Shown in pieces: positions 52,320 to 60,327 of a stretch of 64,000 bases of DNA. The stretch lies in NCBI RefSeq assembly GCF_000225705.1, contig NZ_JH126475.1, positions 1 to 64,000 on the forward strand. The letters are read 5' to 3'. Every line of letters begins with the position of its first letter. Position 1 is the first letter of the stretch. The notes under the pieces were generated by a model. It worked only from the letters and a program-made list of their open reading frames with translations. It was not told where the DNA came from and made no database searches. The DNA is from Collinsella tanakaei YIT 12063 (GTDB taxonomy: Bacteria; Actinomycetota; Coriobacteriia; Coriobacteriales; Coriobacteriaceae). The position numbers and the translations under genes are program-made.

Positions 52320-53927
52320 ATGCAGCAAATACAAGCGTTTGGTGCGGATTATGACGAGTACCGCCGTGACGAGTCGCGTGTCCAGGGCGAGGCGGAGAGC
52401 ATCTCGTTTCCGACGACGGAGGACGAGGTCTCCGCGATTCTTTCCAAGCTGACGGCTTCCGGCACCGCCGTGACCGTGCAGGGGGCTCGTACGGGCCTGG
52501 CCGCGGGCGCGGTGCCGCACGGTGGGCACGTGATGAACCTGTCCCACATGAACCGCTGCCTGGGCGCGCGCCGCGGTGGGGACGGCACGTTCTACCTCAC
52601 GGTGCAGCCCGGCGTCATCTTGTCGGAGCTGCGCAAGTACCTGGCAAATAAAACCGTTCCCTGCACGGGTTGGGCGGATGAGGACCTAGAGGTGCTCGAG
52701 CAGCTCTACGCCGCGCCCACCCAGTTTTTCCCCACGGATCCCACGGAGGCCTCCGCCTGCCTGGGCGGTATGGCGGCGTGCAACGCCTCCGGTGCGCGCA
52801 GCTACCGCTACGGTCCCATGCGTTCGCACGTGAGCGCGTTGCGCGTGGTGCTGGCTGATGGCGACGTGGTGGCGCTCAAGCGAGGCGAGGCCCACGCGCG
52901 CGGACGTGCGCTTACGCTTGAAACCGTGGGCGGGCGCTGCATTTCGGTGCCCCTGCCCGCCTATGCCATGCCGGCGAGCAAGAATGCTTCTGGCTATTAC
53001 GTAGAGGACAACATGGACGCCGTCGACCTGTTCATAGGGTCGGACGGTACCCTGGGCGTCATTACCCAGTTGGAGCTGCGCCTATCCGCGTTGCCGGCAC
53101 TCACCTGGGGCGTCAACTGCTTTTTTATGGACGAGAAGTCCGCGCTCAACGCAACCATCGCTATGCGCGACAGGCTGCCTCGCGCCGCGGCGCTGGAGTA
53201 TTTCGATGGCGACGCGCTCGACGTGCTGCGTTCCCAGCGCGAGCGCTCCGCTGCCTTCTCGTCCCTGCCTGCGGTGCCAAAGTCCTATGCCGCCTGCGTG
53301 TACGTGGAGCTCGAGTGCGATGATGCCGGCCAAGCTGCTGCGGACCTGCACCTGTTGGGCGATCTTTTGGACCAGTGCGGGTCGAGCCCCGCTTATACCT
53401 GGGTCGCCCGTACGGACGTGGACCGCGAGCGCCAGCGCTTCTTCCGCCACGCCGTACCGGAGAGCGTCAACATGCTGATCGACGAGCGCAGGCGTACCGA
53501 CCCCTCGATTACCAAGCTTGGCTCCGATATGTCCGTTCCCAACGAGCGGCTGCATGAGGTGGTGGCGTTGTACCGCGACACGCTTGCTCAGGCGGGCCTG
53601 CAGTCCGCGGCGTGGGGCCACATTGGAAACAACCATCTGCACGTGAACATCTTGCCGCGCAACGCGCAGGAGTACGCGGCGGGCAAGCGCCTATTCGCCC
53701 GGTGGGCGCGCGAGGTGACCGCGATGGGCGGCGCGGTTTCCGCAGAGCACGGCGTGGGCAAGATCAAGCGGGACTTCTTGCGCATCATGTACGGCGACCA
53801 GGCGATCGATCAGATGGCTAATACCAAGGCGGCGCTGGACCCCCAGGGAATCTTGGGTCGCGGCAACCTGTTTGACGAGGACGAGCTCGACGCGGCCGTC
53901 GCCCGCGCGAAGGGAGGCGAGCTGTGA
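52320..53927 (+). CDS. FAD-binding oxidoreductase, lactate dehydrogenase-like (GlcD/LctD family)
   Basis: The protein oxidises 2-hydroxy acids at FAD. The PCMH FAD domain begins FPTTEDEVSAILSKL, with VQGARTGLAAGAVPHGG near residue 60 and FIGSDGTLGVITQLELR near residue 240. The C-terminal domain has WGHIGNNHLHVNILP and AEHGVGKIKRDFL, which provide substrate-binding histidines. It precedes etfB (overlapping by one base) and an etfA with ferredoxin domain. That is the composition of electron-bifurcating lactate dehydrogenase (LctBCD of Acetobacterium). I use the ATG at 52320 (535 aa), where homology starts; the frame extends to 52266. Confidence 0.85.
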   Translation: MQQIQAFGADYDEYRRDESRVQGEAESISFPTTEDEVSAILSKLTASGTAVTVQGARTGLAAGAVPHGGHVMNLSHMNRCLGARRGGDGTFYLTVQPGVILSELRKYLANKTVPCTGWADEDLEVLEQLYAAPTQFFPTDPTEASACLGGMAACNASGARSYRYGPMRSHVSALRVVLADGDVVALKRGEAHARGRALTLETVGGRCISVPLPAYAMPASKNASGYYVEDNMDAVDLFIGSDGTLGVITQLELRLSALPALTWGVNCFFMDEKSALNATIAMRDRLPRAAALEYFDGDALDVLRSQRERSAAFSSLPAVPKSYAACVYVELECDDAGQAAADLHLLGDLLDQCGSSPAYTWVARTDVDRERQRFFRHAVPESVNMLIDERRRTDPSITKLGSDMSVPNERLHEVVALYRDTLAQAGLQSAAWGHIGNNHLHVNILPRNAQEYAAGKRLFARWAREVTAMGGAVSAEHGVGKIKRDFLRIMYGDQAIDQMANTKAALDPQGILGRGNLFDEDELDAAVARAKGGEL

Positions 53928-54721
53928 TGCATGTCGTTGTGTGCGTCAAAGCGGTGCCCGGCAGCACCGAGGTCAAAATGGATCCCAAGACCAATACCAT
54001 CGTCCGCGACGGAGGGCAGGCGGTTATCAACCCGTTCGACGCCTCCGCGCTGGAGACGGCCCTTCGCATCAAGGATGCCGCCGCGGAGCCGGCGGACGTG
54101 CGAGTGAGCGTTCTGTCCATGGGCATTCCCGCCACGGCGGATTTGCTGCGCGATTGCATCGCCCGCGGCGCGGACGATGGATTGCTGCTGAGCGACCGCG
54201 CCTTTGCCGGAGCGGATACGCTGGCGACCACCTACGCGCTGTCACGCGGTATCGAGGCGTTGGGCGGCGCCGATCTCATCTTGTGCGGAAAGATGGCCGT
54301 CGACGGCGATACGGCCCAGATCGGTCCCGAACTTGCAGGCACGTTTGAGTGGCCGTGCGCGACCGATGTTGTCGAGGTTCGCGGGCTGGAACCGATGTGC
54401 ACATGCGTGCGCGCTAACATCGATCGCGGCGTGGCGTCGCTGGCCGTGCCGCTTCCCGCCGTGCTGACGGTGTCCAAGGACATCGCCGATCTGCGTATGC
54501 CCAGCATCGCCGGCATCATGGCGGCCGAGACGGTCTCGATCGAGGTTCTCGACGCGAAGCGCTCCGCGTCGGACGCGCGCCGCATTGGTTTGAGCGGGTC
54601 TCCCACGCAGGTGGTGAGGTCGTTTGTTCCCGATCGCGCCGACGGCGCCGTGACCGTTCCGGGCGATGCGGCCGAGCAGGCATGCGCCTTGGCCCAGCTG
54701 ATTGAGGGGATGTCGCTATGA
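53927..54721 (+). CDS. etfB: Electron transfer flavoprotein subunit beta (bifurcating type)
   Basis: The protein begins MHVVVCVKAVPGSTEV and includes ADLILCGKMAVDGDTAQIGP near residue 120-140. The DGDTAQ[IV]G variant belongs to bifurcating EtfB proteins that hold the second FAD, whereas classical EtfB has DDDCNQTG at this place. NPFDASALETALRI is also family typical. The start codon overlaps the stop of the dehydrogenase as TGATG, and GGGAGG lies just upstream. The 264-residue product would form with EtfA and the dehydrogenase a complex that couples lactate oxidation by NAD+ to ferredoxin oxidation. Confidence 0.9.
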   Translation: MHVVVCVKAVPGSTEVKMDPKTNTIVRDGGQAVINPFDASALETALRIKDAAAEPADVRVSVLSMGIPATADLLRDCIARGADDGLLLSDRAFAGADTLATTYALSRGIEALGGADLILCGKMAVDGDTAQIGPELAGTFEWPCATDVVEVRGLEPMCTCVRANIDRGVASLAVPLPAVLTVSKDIADLRMPSIAGIMAAETVSIEVLDAKRSASDARRIGLSGSPTQVVRSFVPDRADGAVTVPGDAAEQACALAQLIEGMSL

Positions 54722-55944
54722 GTGGCTTGCTGGTAGATAAAGACCTGTGCATAGGCTGCGGCCTGTGCGTCAAGGCGTGCGGCAACGCCGGTATCGTTGT
54801 GGAGGGCGAGCGCCCCAACCGCTTCGCCCACGCCACCGATGGGTGCATCCTGTGCGGCGCGTGCGTGCAGACATGCCCCAAGAAGGCGATTTCCATCGCG
54901 CGCGATGAGGATGGGGACGAGACCCCGCAGCAACGCGCAAGCCGCCTGGCGGCTTATAAGGATGTTTGGGTGTTCGCGCAGGTCGACCAGACGGGCCGCG
55001 CGCTTCCCGTGGCGTTCGAGTTGCTGGGTCGCGCCCGCGAGCTCGCGGCTATTCGCGGCTGCCGTGTTGTCGCCCTGCTGGGCCAGGGCGCTACCGCCCC
55101 GCAAGACCAGGCTCCAGCGCTGCTCGCGGCAGGTGCGGACGAGGTCTTGCTGTGCCGCGATGACCGTCTGGCAACCTTGGATGCGCGGGTCTACGCGCAT
55201 TGGATCTGCGATATGGCGGGCGAGCGCAAGCCGGAGATCATCTTGTACGGCGCCACCGCATTTGGACGAGAGCTCGCGCCGGGCGTGGCCGTCCGGCTGC
55301 AAACGGGCCTTACCGCGGACTGCACGGTTCTCGACATCGATCCCGCCACGGGCCTGTTGCAGCAGACGCGCCCTGCTTTTGGTGGCAACCTCATGGCCAC
55401 TATCGAATGCCCGCGGCATCGCCCCCAGATGGCCACCGTTCGCCCGGGCATCTTCGCTGCTCCCCAAGTAGATGCTTTGCATGCCGAGCGCGGCCGCATC
55501 ACCCAAGTCGCCCTGGCCGACGCCTGGCGGCCGAGCGTGCGCGTGGATGCCATCGAGCATGCCGGCGCGACGGACATCATCACGGACGCCGACGTGTTGG
55601 TGGTAGCGGGTCGCGGCATCGGTTCCAAAAAGAACCTAGCGGTGGCTCAGCGGCTGGCAGATGTCCTGGGTGGCAAGCTTGGCTGCACGCGCCCCTTGGT
55701 GGAGTCCGGTTGGCTGGAGTACTGGCACCAAGTGGGGCAGACCGGTGTGTCCGTATCTCCCAAGCTCCTCATCAGCCTGGGCGTCTCCGGCGCTATCCAG
55801 CATGTGGCGGGAACGGGCGGCGCGCGGACCGTGATCGCTGTCAACGAGGATCCGAACGCCCCCATCTTTGGATCCGCCACCTATCGCGTGGTGGGCGATT
55901 GCGTGGAGGTCGCCCGCGAGCTGACGGCGAGGCTTCAGGCCTAG
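54718..55944 (+). CDS. etfA: Electron transfer flavoprotein subunit alpha with N-terminal 2[4Fe-4S] domain
   Basis: The first 60 residues carry two ferredoxin motifs, C11-x2-C14-x2-C17-x3-C21 and C43-x2-C46-x2-C49-x3-C53. Ordinary EtfA lacks these; LctC and CarE of bifurcating complexes have them. The rest is EtfA, with the FAD site near the C-terminus (VVAGRGIGSKKNLAVAQRLA, GQTGVSVSPKLLISLGVSGAIQH, NEDPNAPIFGSATYRVVGD). At 408 residues the length fits. Its start overlaps etfB by 4 nt (ATGA). A terminator at 56004-56034 ends the operon, and the hairpin array follows. Confidence 0.92.
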   Translation: MSGLLVDKDLCIGCGLCVKACGNAGIVVEGERPNRFAHATDGCILCGACVQTCPKKAISIARDEDGDETPQQRASRLAAYKDVWVFAQVDQTGRALPVAFELLGRARELAAIRGCRVVALLGQGATAPQDQAPALLAAGADEVLLCRDDRLATLDARVYAHWICDMAGERKPEIILYGATAFGRELAPGVAVRLQTGLTADCTVLDIDPATGLLQQTRPAFGGNLMATIECPRHRPQMATVRPGIFAAPQVDALHAERGRITQVALADAWRPSVRVDAIEHAGATDIITDADVLVVAGRGIGSKKNLAVAQRLADVLGGKLGCTRPLVESGWLEYWHQVGQTGVSVSPKLLISLGVSGAIQHVAGTGGARTVIAVNEDPNAPIFGSATYRVVGDCVEVARELTARLQA

Positions 55945-56003
55945 GCGTGGCGCCGGGCCCGGATAGGGTAGGGCGAAGGCCCTGCGGTACAAATAAGACC
56001 ATC

Positions 56004-56034
56004 AAGGGCGGTCGAGTTTTTCGTCCGCCCTTTC
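56004..56034 (+). terminator. Intrinsic terminator of the lactate dehydrogenase/etf operon
   Basis: AAGGGCGG (56004-56011) pairs with CCGCCCTT (56025-56032), with a 13-nt loop and TTTCT after it. It is 60 nt downstream of the etfA stop. The T-run is short but the stem is strong. Confidence 0.7.
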
Positions 56035-56047
56035 TATGCGGTGACGA

Positions 56048-56331
56048 AGGTCTGTTTGGGCACCCGGTTTTGACGCGGGTGCCCAAACAGACCTCTTGGT
56101 GCGCCGGGGCGTCCGCCTCGGCCCCCAGTTTGGATGCGGGTGCCGAGGCGAACATCTTGGAACGATGGGATGTCCCTTTGGGCACCCGGTTTCAAATCGG
56201 GTGCCGAGACGGGCGTTCCCGAGCACGCAGGCGTCCGTTCCGTCCCCGAGTTTGAGATCGGGTGCCGAGACGAACGCACCCGATGCTCTTGCATGGCCGC
56301 TTCGGCACCGATTATTAATCTCGGTGCCGAA
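56048..56331. repeat. Array of five hairpins with a 61-bp period
   Basis: Five inverted repeats have centres near 56071, 56132, 56193, 56254 and 56316, spaced about 61 bp each. Unit 1 is an 18-19-bp perfect stem (GTCTGTTTGGGCACCCG at 56050-56066 with its complement ending 56093). Unit 2 pairs CGCCTCGGC with GCCGAGGCG. Unit 3 pairs GGCACCCG with CGGGTGCC. Unit 4 pairs CCCGA with TCGGG, and outer GCGT with ACGC. Unit 5 pairs TTCGGCACCGA with TCGGTGCCGAA. Loops are 8-10 nt and mostly begin GTTT. Units share the shape and GGGTGCCGAG sequence but have diverged. No T-runs follow. The function is unknown. Confidence 0.8.
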
Positions 56332-56459
56332 AAAGCAATACGGCCCGTATTAACATCAGGCTCGAGTCCCCGCTCTTTTGCTCGATACCGTTGGCGCGTG
56401 AAATCTGCTCGTTTGCAGGAAAGATGACGGCGCCCAGTACTTGCTCGCACTTGATTCTG

Positions 56460-56482
56460 TATAAAGGTAATACCTATTACCT
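56460..56482 (+). promoter_or_regulatory. -10-like box overlapped by an operator-like palindrome
   Basis: TATAAA (56460-56465) is directly followed by AGGTAAT-ACCT-ATTACCT (56465-56482), with 7-bp inverted arms. A further ACCTACTACCT runs on from it. The spacing suits repression of the deaminase gene starting at 56519 by the GntR-type regulator encoded at 58539. No convincing -35 box is seen. Assignment to that regulator is inferred from neighbourhood only. Confidence 0.45.
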
Positions 56483-56518
56483 ACTACCTATCAACAATGG
56501 ATGGGGAGGAGACCGACC

Positions 56519-56998
56519 ATGTACCAGTCCCACGAGTTTTACCTTCGCCGCTGCATCGAGATTTCCAAGGATTCCCGCGCCCACGGCAACACGCCGTTTG
56601 GCGCCCTGTTGGTCGATAAGGACGGCAACATCTTGATGGAGCAGGAGAACATCGAGATCACCGAGAAGGTCTGCACCGGCCATGCCGAGGCGACGCTCGC
56701 GGCGTGCGCGTCCCATGAGTACTCCAAGGCGTTTTTGTGGGATTGCACCCTGTACACCACCGCGGAGCCGTGCGCTATGTGCGCCGGCGCCATCTACTGG
56801 GCGAACATCGGCCGCGTGGTATACGGCATGACGGAGCGTCGCCTGCTCGAGCTCACCGGTTCTAACGAGCAGAACCCCACGTTCGACCTGCCGTGTCGCA
56901 ACGTCTTCGCATGCGGTCAGAAAAAGATCGAGGTCGTGGGACCCTTCCCCGAGGTCGAGGTCGAGGCTGCCGCCGTGCACGAGGGCTATTGGGACTAG
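56519..56998 (+). CDS. Nucleoside/guanine deaminase (CDA fold)
   Basis: A zinc deaminase: the HAE motif (TGHAEATLAACA) supplies a zinc ligand and the catalytic glutamate, and PCAMCAGAIYWANI gives the two zinc cysteines. NTPFGALLVDKDG near residue 25 and a C-terminal part CGQKKIEVVGPFPEVE fit guanine deaminase-like proteins rather than TadA. The ATG at 56519 has GGGAGGAG and gives 159 aa. It is followed by a terminator, then a nucleobase permease and GntR regulator, pointing to purine or pyrimidine salvage. Confidence 0.88.
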   Translation: MYQSHEFYLRRCIEISKDSRAHGNTPFGALLVDKDGNILMEQENIEITEKVCTGHAEATLAACASHEYSKAFLWDCTLYTTAEPCAMCAGAIYWANIGRVVYGMTERRLLELTGSNEQNPTFDLPCRNVFACGQKKIEVVGPFPEVEVEAAAVHEGYWD

Positions 56999-57007
56999 CT
57001 TGAATGG

Positions 57008-57040
57008 CCCGGCGCATGCTTGCCCGCGCGCCGGGTTTTT
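57008..57040 (+). terminator. Intrinsic terminator between deaminase and permease
   Basis: CCCGGCGC (57008-57015) pairs with GCGCCGGG (57028-57035), followed by TTTTT (57036-57040). It is placed 10 nt after the deaminase stop and only 26 nt before the permease GTG. It leaves no room for a separate promoter, so permease mRNA probably comes from read-through. Confidence 0.8.
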
Positions 57041-57066
57041 GTCCGCTTTCCAGAAGGGAGGCCCTT

Positions 57067-58359
57067 GTGTTCGAGGAGAACATCTCTAAGGGCAAAATGC
57101 TCGTAATCGCGTTCCAGCACGTTCTCACCATGACGCCGGGCACCATCGCCGTGCCCCTGCTGCTGGCCGGCGGCCTGGGGCTTGATGCCCAGACCACCAG
57201 CTTCCTTGTCGCGGCGAACTTCTTCACCAGCGGTATCACCACGCTGTTGCAGGTTATCGGCATCGGTAAGCTTATCGGTTCGCGCTATCCCATCATCTTG
57301 GGATCATCCTTCGCGCCTTTGGCGCCCATGATCATGATCGGCACGCGCTACGGTTTGCCCACGCTCTTTGGCTCCATCATCGCTTCGGGCGCGATCATCT
57401 TCTTGCTATCGTTCTTCATGGACAAGGTTATGAAGTTGTTCCCGCAGGTAGTGGTGGGTACCTTTGTTACGCTCATCGGCGTGAGCCTGGCTCCTTCCGC
57501 CCTGCGCGACCTTGCGGGCGGAGAGGGAAGCGCCGCCTTCGCCTCCGTTCCCAACCTCGCCCTCGGCTTTGGCGTGCTGGTTTTCGTCCTGTTGGTCGAG
57601 CGCTATGGCAAGGGCATCTGGCGCAGCATGTCTCTGCTGCTGGGCATCGTATTCGGCACGGTGGTGGGCGCCTTCCTGGGCATGGTCGACCCCGTGCCCG
57701 TTCTGGAGGCGGCGCCCTTCCAGGCGGTAACCCCGTTTGCCTTCGGCATGCCGGAGTTCCATATCGTCCCTATCCTGTTTATGGTGGTGTTCTGCGTCAT
57801 CAATACGCTGCAGTGCATCGGCGTCTATTCGGTGGTGGACGAAATCACGGGCACCACGTCCACGCCTCAGATCGAGTCGCGCGGCATCCGCGCCCAGGCG
57901 TTGGGCCAGATGGTTTCCGGAGCCTTCAATTCCATTCCCTCCACTATGTTCAACGAGAACGCCGGCTTGGTCGATTTGACCCGCATCAAGGATCGCAAGG
58001 TCTTCATCGCTGCCGGCATCATGTTGATTGTCGTGGGCGTATGCCCGCCAATCGCCGCGGCCATAGTCGCCGTACCCAAGTGCGTGCTGGGAGGCGCCAC
58101 CATTGCGCTGTTCGGCATCATCACCTCGTCCGGCATCTCGATTCTGCCGCGTCTCGATTTTGGCAAGAACAATAACTTCAAGATCGTCGGCACCAGCATC
58201 GCCATCGGCGTGGGTTCGCTGTATGCCTCCGAGGTGTACGCCAACCTGCCCGAAGCCATCTCGATGGTCATGAGCAACGGCCTGTTCATGGTGACGCTCA
58301 GCGCCGTGGTTTTCAATCTGCTGCTCAACGGTAAAAAGGCCTTGAGCGTGGACGAGTAG
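57067..58359 (+). CDS. NCS2 family nucleobase permease (xanthine/uracil type)
   Basis: The 430-residue membrane protein starts at GTG 57067 behind AGAAGGGAGG. The features of the NCS2 family are seen: AFQHVLTMTPGTIAVPLLLAG, NFFTSGITTLLQVIG, PIILGSSFAPLAPMIMIG, and the substrate-site NTLQCIGVYSVVDEITG and FNENAGLVDLTRIKDRKVF. Around 12-14 helices are expected. Substrate is probably xanthine, uric acid or a related purine, to judge from the neighbour deaminase. It lies behind a terminator within the salvage cluster. Confidence 0.88.
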   Translation: MFEENISKGKMLVIAFQHVLTMTPGTIAVPLLLAGGLGLDAQTTSFLVAANFFTSGITTLLQVIGIGKLIGSRYPIILGSSFAPLAPMIMIGTRYGLPTLFGSIIASGAIIFLLSFFMDKVMKLFPQVVVGTFVTLIGVSLAPSALRDLAGGEGSAAFASVPNLALGFGVLVFVLLVERYGKGIWRSMSLLLGIVFGTVVGAFLGMVDPVPVLEAAPFQAVTPFAFGMPEFHIVPILFMVVFCVINTLQCIGVYSVVDEITGTTSTPQIESRGIRAQALGQMVSGAFNSIPSTMFNENAGLVDLTRIKDRKVFIAAGIMLIVVGVCPPIAAAIVAVPKCVLGGATIALFGIITSSGISILPRLDFGKNNNFKIVGTSIAIGVGSLYASEVYANLPEAISMVMSNGLFMVTLSAVVFNLLLNGKKALSVDE

Positions 58360-58476
58360 GAGGCTGGGGCGGTTCCGGTGGTCAGCCGCCTCTCTATAAA
58401 GAACCCTTCCTATAAGGCGCTCGGCAATGTGATCGTTAGCGGTTGCTGGCCGGGCGCCTTTTCGAACCCGTCTTTC

Positions 58477-58505
58477 TTAACAGCCTCCGTGATTTGCGCT
58501 ACGAT
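58477..58505 (+). promoter_or_regulatory. Candidate promoter of the GntR gene
   Basis: TTAACA (58477-58482) and TACGAT (58500-58505) are separated by 17 nt, 34 nt before the ATG of the GntR gene. Both are close to the sigma-70-type consensus. Confidence 0.45.
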
Positions 58506-58538
58506 GGACGCCGACTAAAGGGAAGGCGGCTTGGGGAT

Positions 58539-59336
58539 ATGGACCCGTTGAAGACAACATCGCTTTCTGCCCGTGCGCAGGAGGCAATCATGCAGATCAT
58601 CGAGGGCATGGACCTCGCCCAGGACAACAAGCTGCCTCGCGAGGAGCTGCTCGCATCCCAGCTGGGCGTCAGCCGCACAACCATTCGGCAGGCGCTGAAC
58701 AACCTGGCAGCCGAGGGCGTGGTATCGCGGCGCCAGGGCAAGGGCACGTTTGTAAACGTCGATTCGATCGGCATCCGTGTGACGTTCTCTCCCTGCATGG
58801 AGCTTATGCAGGCGATTCGCAACAGCGGTTTCGAGCCTTCTGTTCGCCTCTTAAGCGCCCATGCCGCCGACGAGAGCTCCGGGTTCTCGTCCGGTAGGTA
58901 CTCCATGGATGACGTGCGCCGCATGTTGGAGCTCGAAGCGGGCGATCGGCTGATAGAGCATGACAAGGTATTCTTTGCGGACGGTGAGCCGTGTGCGTTT
59001 TGCCGCGATTACTTTGGAGCGAGCGTGGCGGGTGGCGAGGCCGGCCTGGACGAGCTCGAGCGCTACGATGACTCGCTGTACCGGTTTGTCTATAACTGCA
59101 GCGGTCGCCGGGTTGAATGGGATAAGGTCGAGATCGATGTCGCCGCACCCGATGACCTTCCCGCGGTGTTCACCTCGCAGACGCCGCGCGGTGCGAGCCG
59201 TCCGCTGCTGTGCATACGCTCGGTCAACTACGACCAGGATAGCAGGCCGGTCGTCTGCGCCGTGGAGTACGTGGACACGTCGGTCATTCGCTATAACCTG
59301 GTAAGGCAAAAAGCCGTCGACTACCAAAGGCAATAA
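58539..59336 (+). CDS. GntR family regulator (HutC/UTRA subfamily)
   Basis: Residues about 8-75 form a GntR winged helix: LSARAQEAIMQIIEGMDLAQ, LLASQLGVSRTTIRQALNNL and AAEGVVSRRQGKGTFV. Residues about 95-260 form a UTRA effector domain (LELEAGDRLIEHDKVFFADG, VVCAVEYVDTSVIRYNLVR). Start at 58539, 265 residues; upstream sequence in the open frame is not homologous. It most likely senses a purine or nucleobase and controls the permease/deaminase genes, a proposal from context. Confidence 0.88.
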   Translation: MDPLKTTSLSARAQEAIMQIIEGMDLAQDNKLPREELLASQLGVSRTTIRQALNNLAAEGVVSRRQGKGTFVNVDSIGIRVTFSPCMELMQAIRNSGFEPSVRLLSAHAADESSGFSSGRYSMDDVRRMLELEAGDRLIEHDKVFFADGEPCAFCRDYFGASVAGGEAGLDELERYDDSLYRFVYNCSGRRVEWDKVEIDVAAPDDLPAVFTSQTPRGASRPLLCIRSVNYDQDSRPVVCAVEYVDTSVIRYNLVRQKAVDYQRQ

Positions 59337-59405
59337 GGATGCATCCGCGCCGGCGGCCCCTCTCGGGGTGCCGGCGCGACTCATACGCGTATCGAATGCG
59401 GGGGA

Positions 59406-60284
59406 ATGGCTATGGTCTGCATCGATCGAAAACGAGCTCGCGCGGCGTTTCTGGCATATGTGGACGCCTACGATGTTTCCAACAAGCGCATCGCCCTCAA
59501 GATCGCCCACACGTATCGCGTCGCGAACCTGTGCGAGCAGATCGCGAAGGGCGAGGGTATGGACGAGGAAGACGTCGAGCTGGCATGGCTCTGCGGCTTG
59601 CTTCATGATTTGGGACGCTTTGAGCAGCTGCGCCTGTGGGATACCTTTAGCGACGGGGCGTCTGCCGAGCATGCTGCCATTGGCACCGCCGTGTTACGAG
59701 GACTTTCTGCCAGCTCCGTTCCCGCCCGCGTCGCGCCCGCGGAGCACCCTTGGGATGCGCCCCATCCACCGGCGCCCGCCGTAGGCAGCGGCGCCATCGA
59801 GTCCTTTCTTCAAGACCGCGCGTTCGACGATATGATTCTCGCTTCGGTTGAGTGCCACAGCTTGCTGCGTGTTCCGCAAGGGCTGGACAACCGCACTCGC
59901 ATGTTAGTGGATATTGTTCGTGACGCCGATAAGATCGATATCCTTCGGGTCAATTGCGAGAACTCGGTGCAGACCGTGCTGGGTGTGTCCCAGCGGGAGT
60001 TTTTGCAAAGCGAGATTGGCTCCGGCGCGGTGCGTGCATTTGAGGAACGCCGGTGCTTGGCGCGCGAGGAACGGCTGTATCCGGCGGATTACCTGGTGGG
60101 AATGGCGCTGTTTGTCTTTGAGCTGGTCTATCCCGCCAGTAAAAGAATCATGCGCGACGCGGGCCAGCTACAGCGCATGCTCGTCCATCCTTTTGGCGTG
60201 CAGGATGAATTCGAGTTGGCGCAGACGCGTGAGACCTGGTCGCGCATGGCGAAGGTTTTGGTCGAGTACCTCGAGGAGGCGTAG
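59406..60284 (+). CDS. HD domain-containing hydrolase
   Basis: The protein has the HD superfamily motif: H in IAHTYRVANL, HD in CGLLHDLGRFEQLR (about residues 66-79), and a later D in VRDADKIDILRV near residue 175. It is 292 residues long. It is related to small HD phosphohydrolases acting on nucleotides. The start at 59406 comes 69 bp after the GntR stop and may be in its transcript. It could work in nucleotide turnover with the neighbours, which is speculation. Confidence 0.85.
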   Translation: MAMVCIDRKRARAAFLAYVDAYDVSNKRIALKIAHTYRVANLCEQIAKGEGMDEEDVELAWLCGLLHDLGRFEQLRLWDTFSDGASAEHAAIGTAVLRGLSASSVPARVAPAEHPWDAPHPPAPAVGSGAIESFLQDRAFDDMILASVECHSLLRVPQGLDNRTRMLVDIVRDADKIDILRVNCENSVQTVLGVSQREFLQSEIGSGAVRAFEERRCLAREERLYPADYLVGMALFVFELVYPASKRIMRDAGQLQRMLVHPFGVQDEFELAQTRETWSRMAKVLVEYLEEA

Positions 60285-60327
60285 GTCGCACAGGCGGCGA
60301 ATGGAGGCGGCTTCTCAGTCCGTCCTC

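Larger units (their letters stand above)
55945..56518. other. Intergenic region with terminator, hairpin array and operator-like site
   Basis: No gene lies in these 574 bp. They contain the etf terminator, the five-hairpin array and the promoter/operator region of the deaminase gene. Minus- and plus-strand frames across the array show recurrent peptide patterns (such as SAPxxxxGAE) only because the DNA itself is repeated. Confidence 0.6.

Noticed and set aside
56048-56331. Hairpin array considered as CRISPR, integron attC cassette array or stacked terminators
   Set aside because: Units are diverged palindromes rather than identical repeats with unique spacers, there are no cas or integrase genes or cassette frames between them, and no T-runs follow the stems.
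56034-56450. Open frames with recurring SAPxxxxGAE-like peptides across the hairpin array
   Set aside because: The peptide pattern arises on both strands from the underlying DNA repeat; there is no ribosome site.
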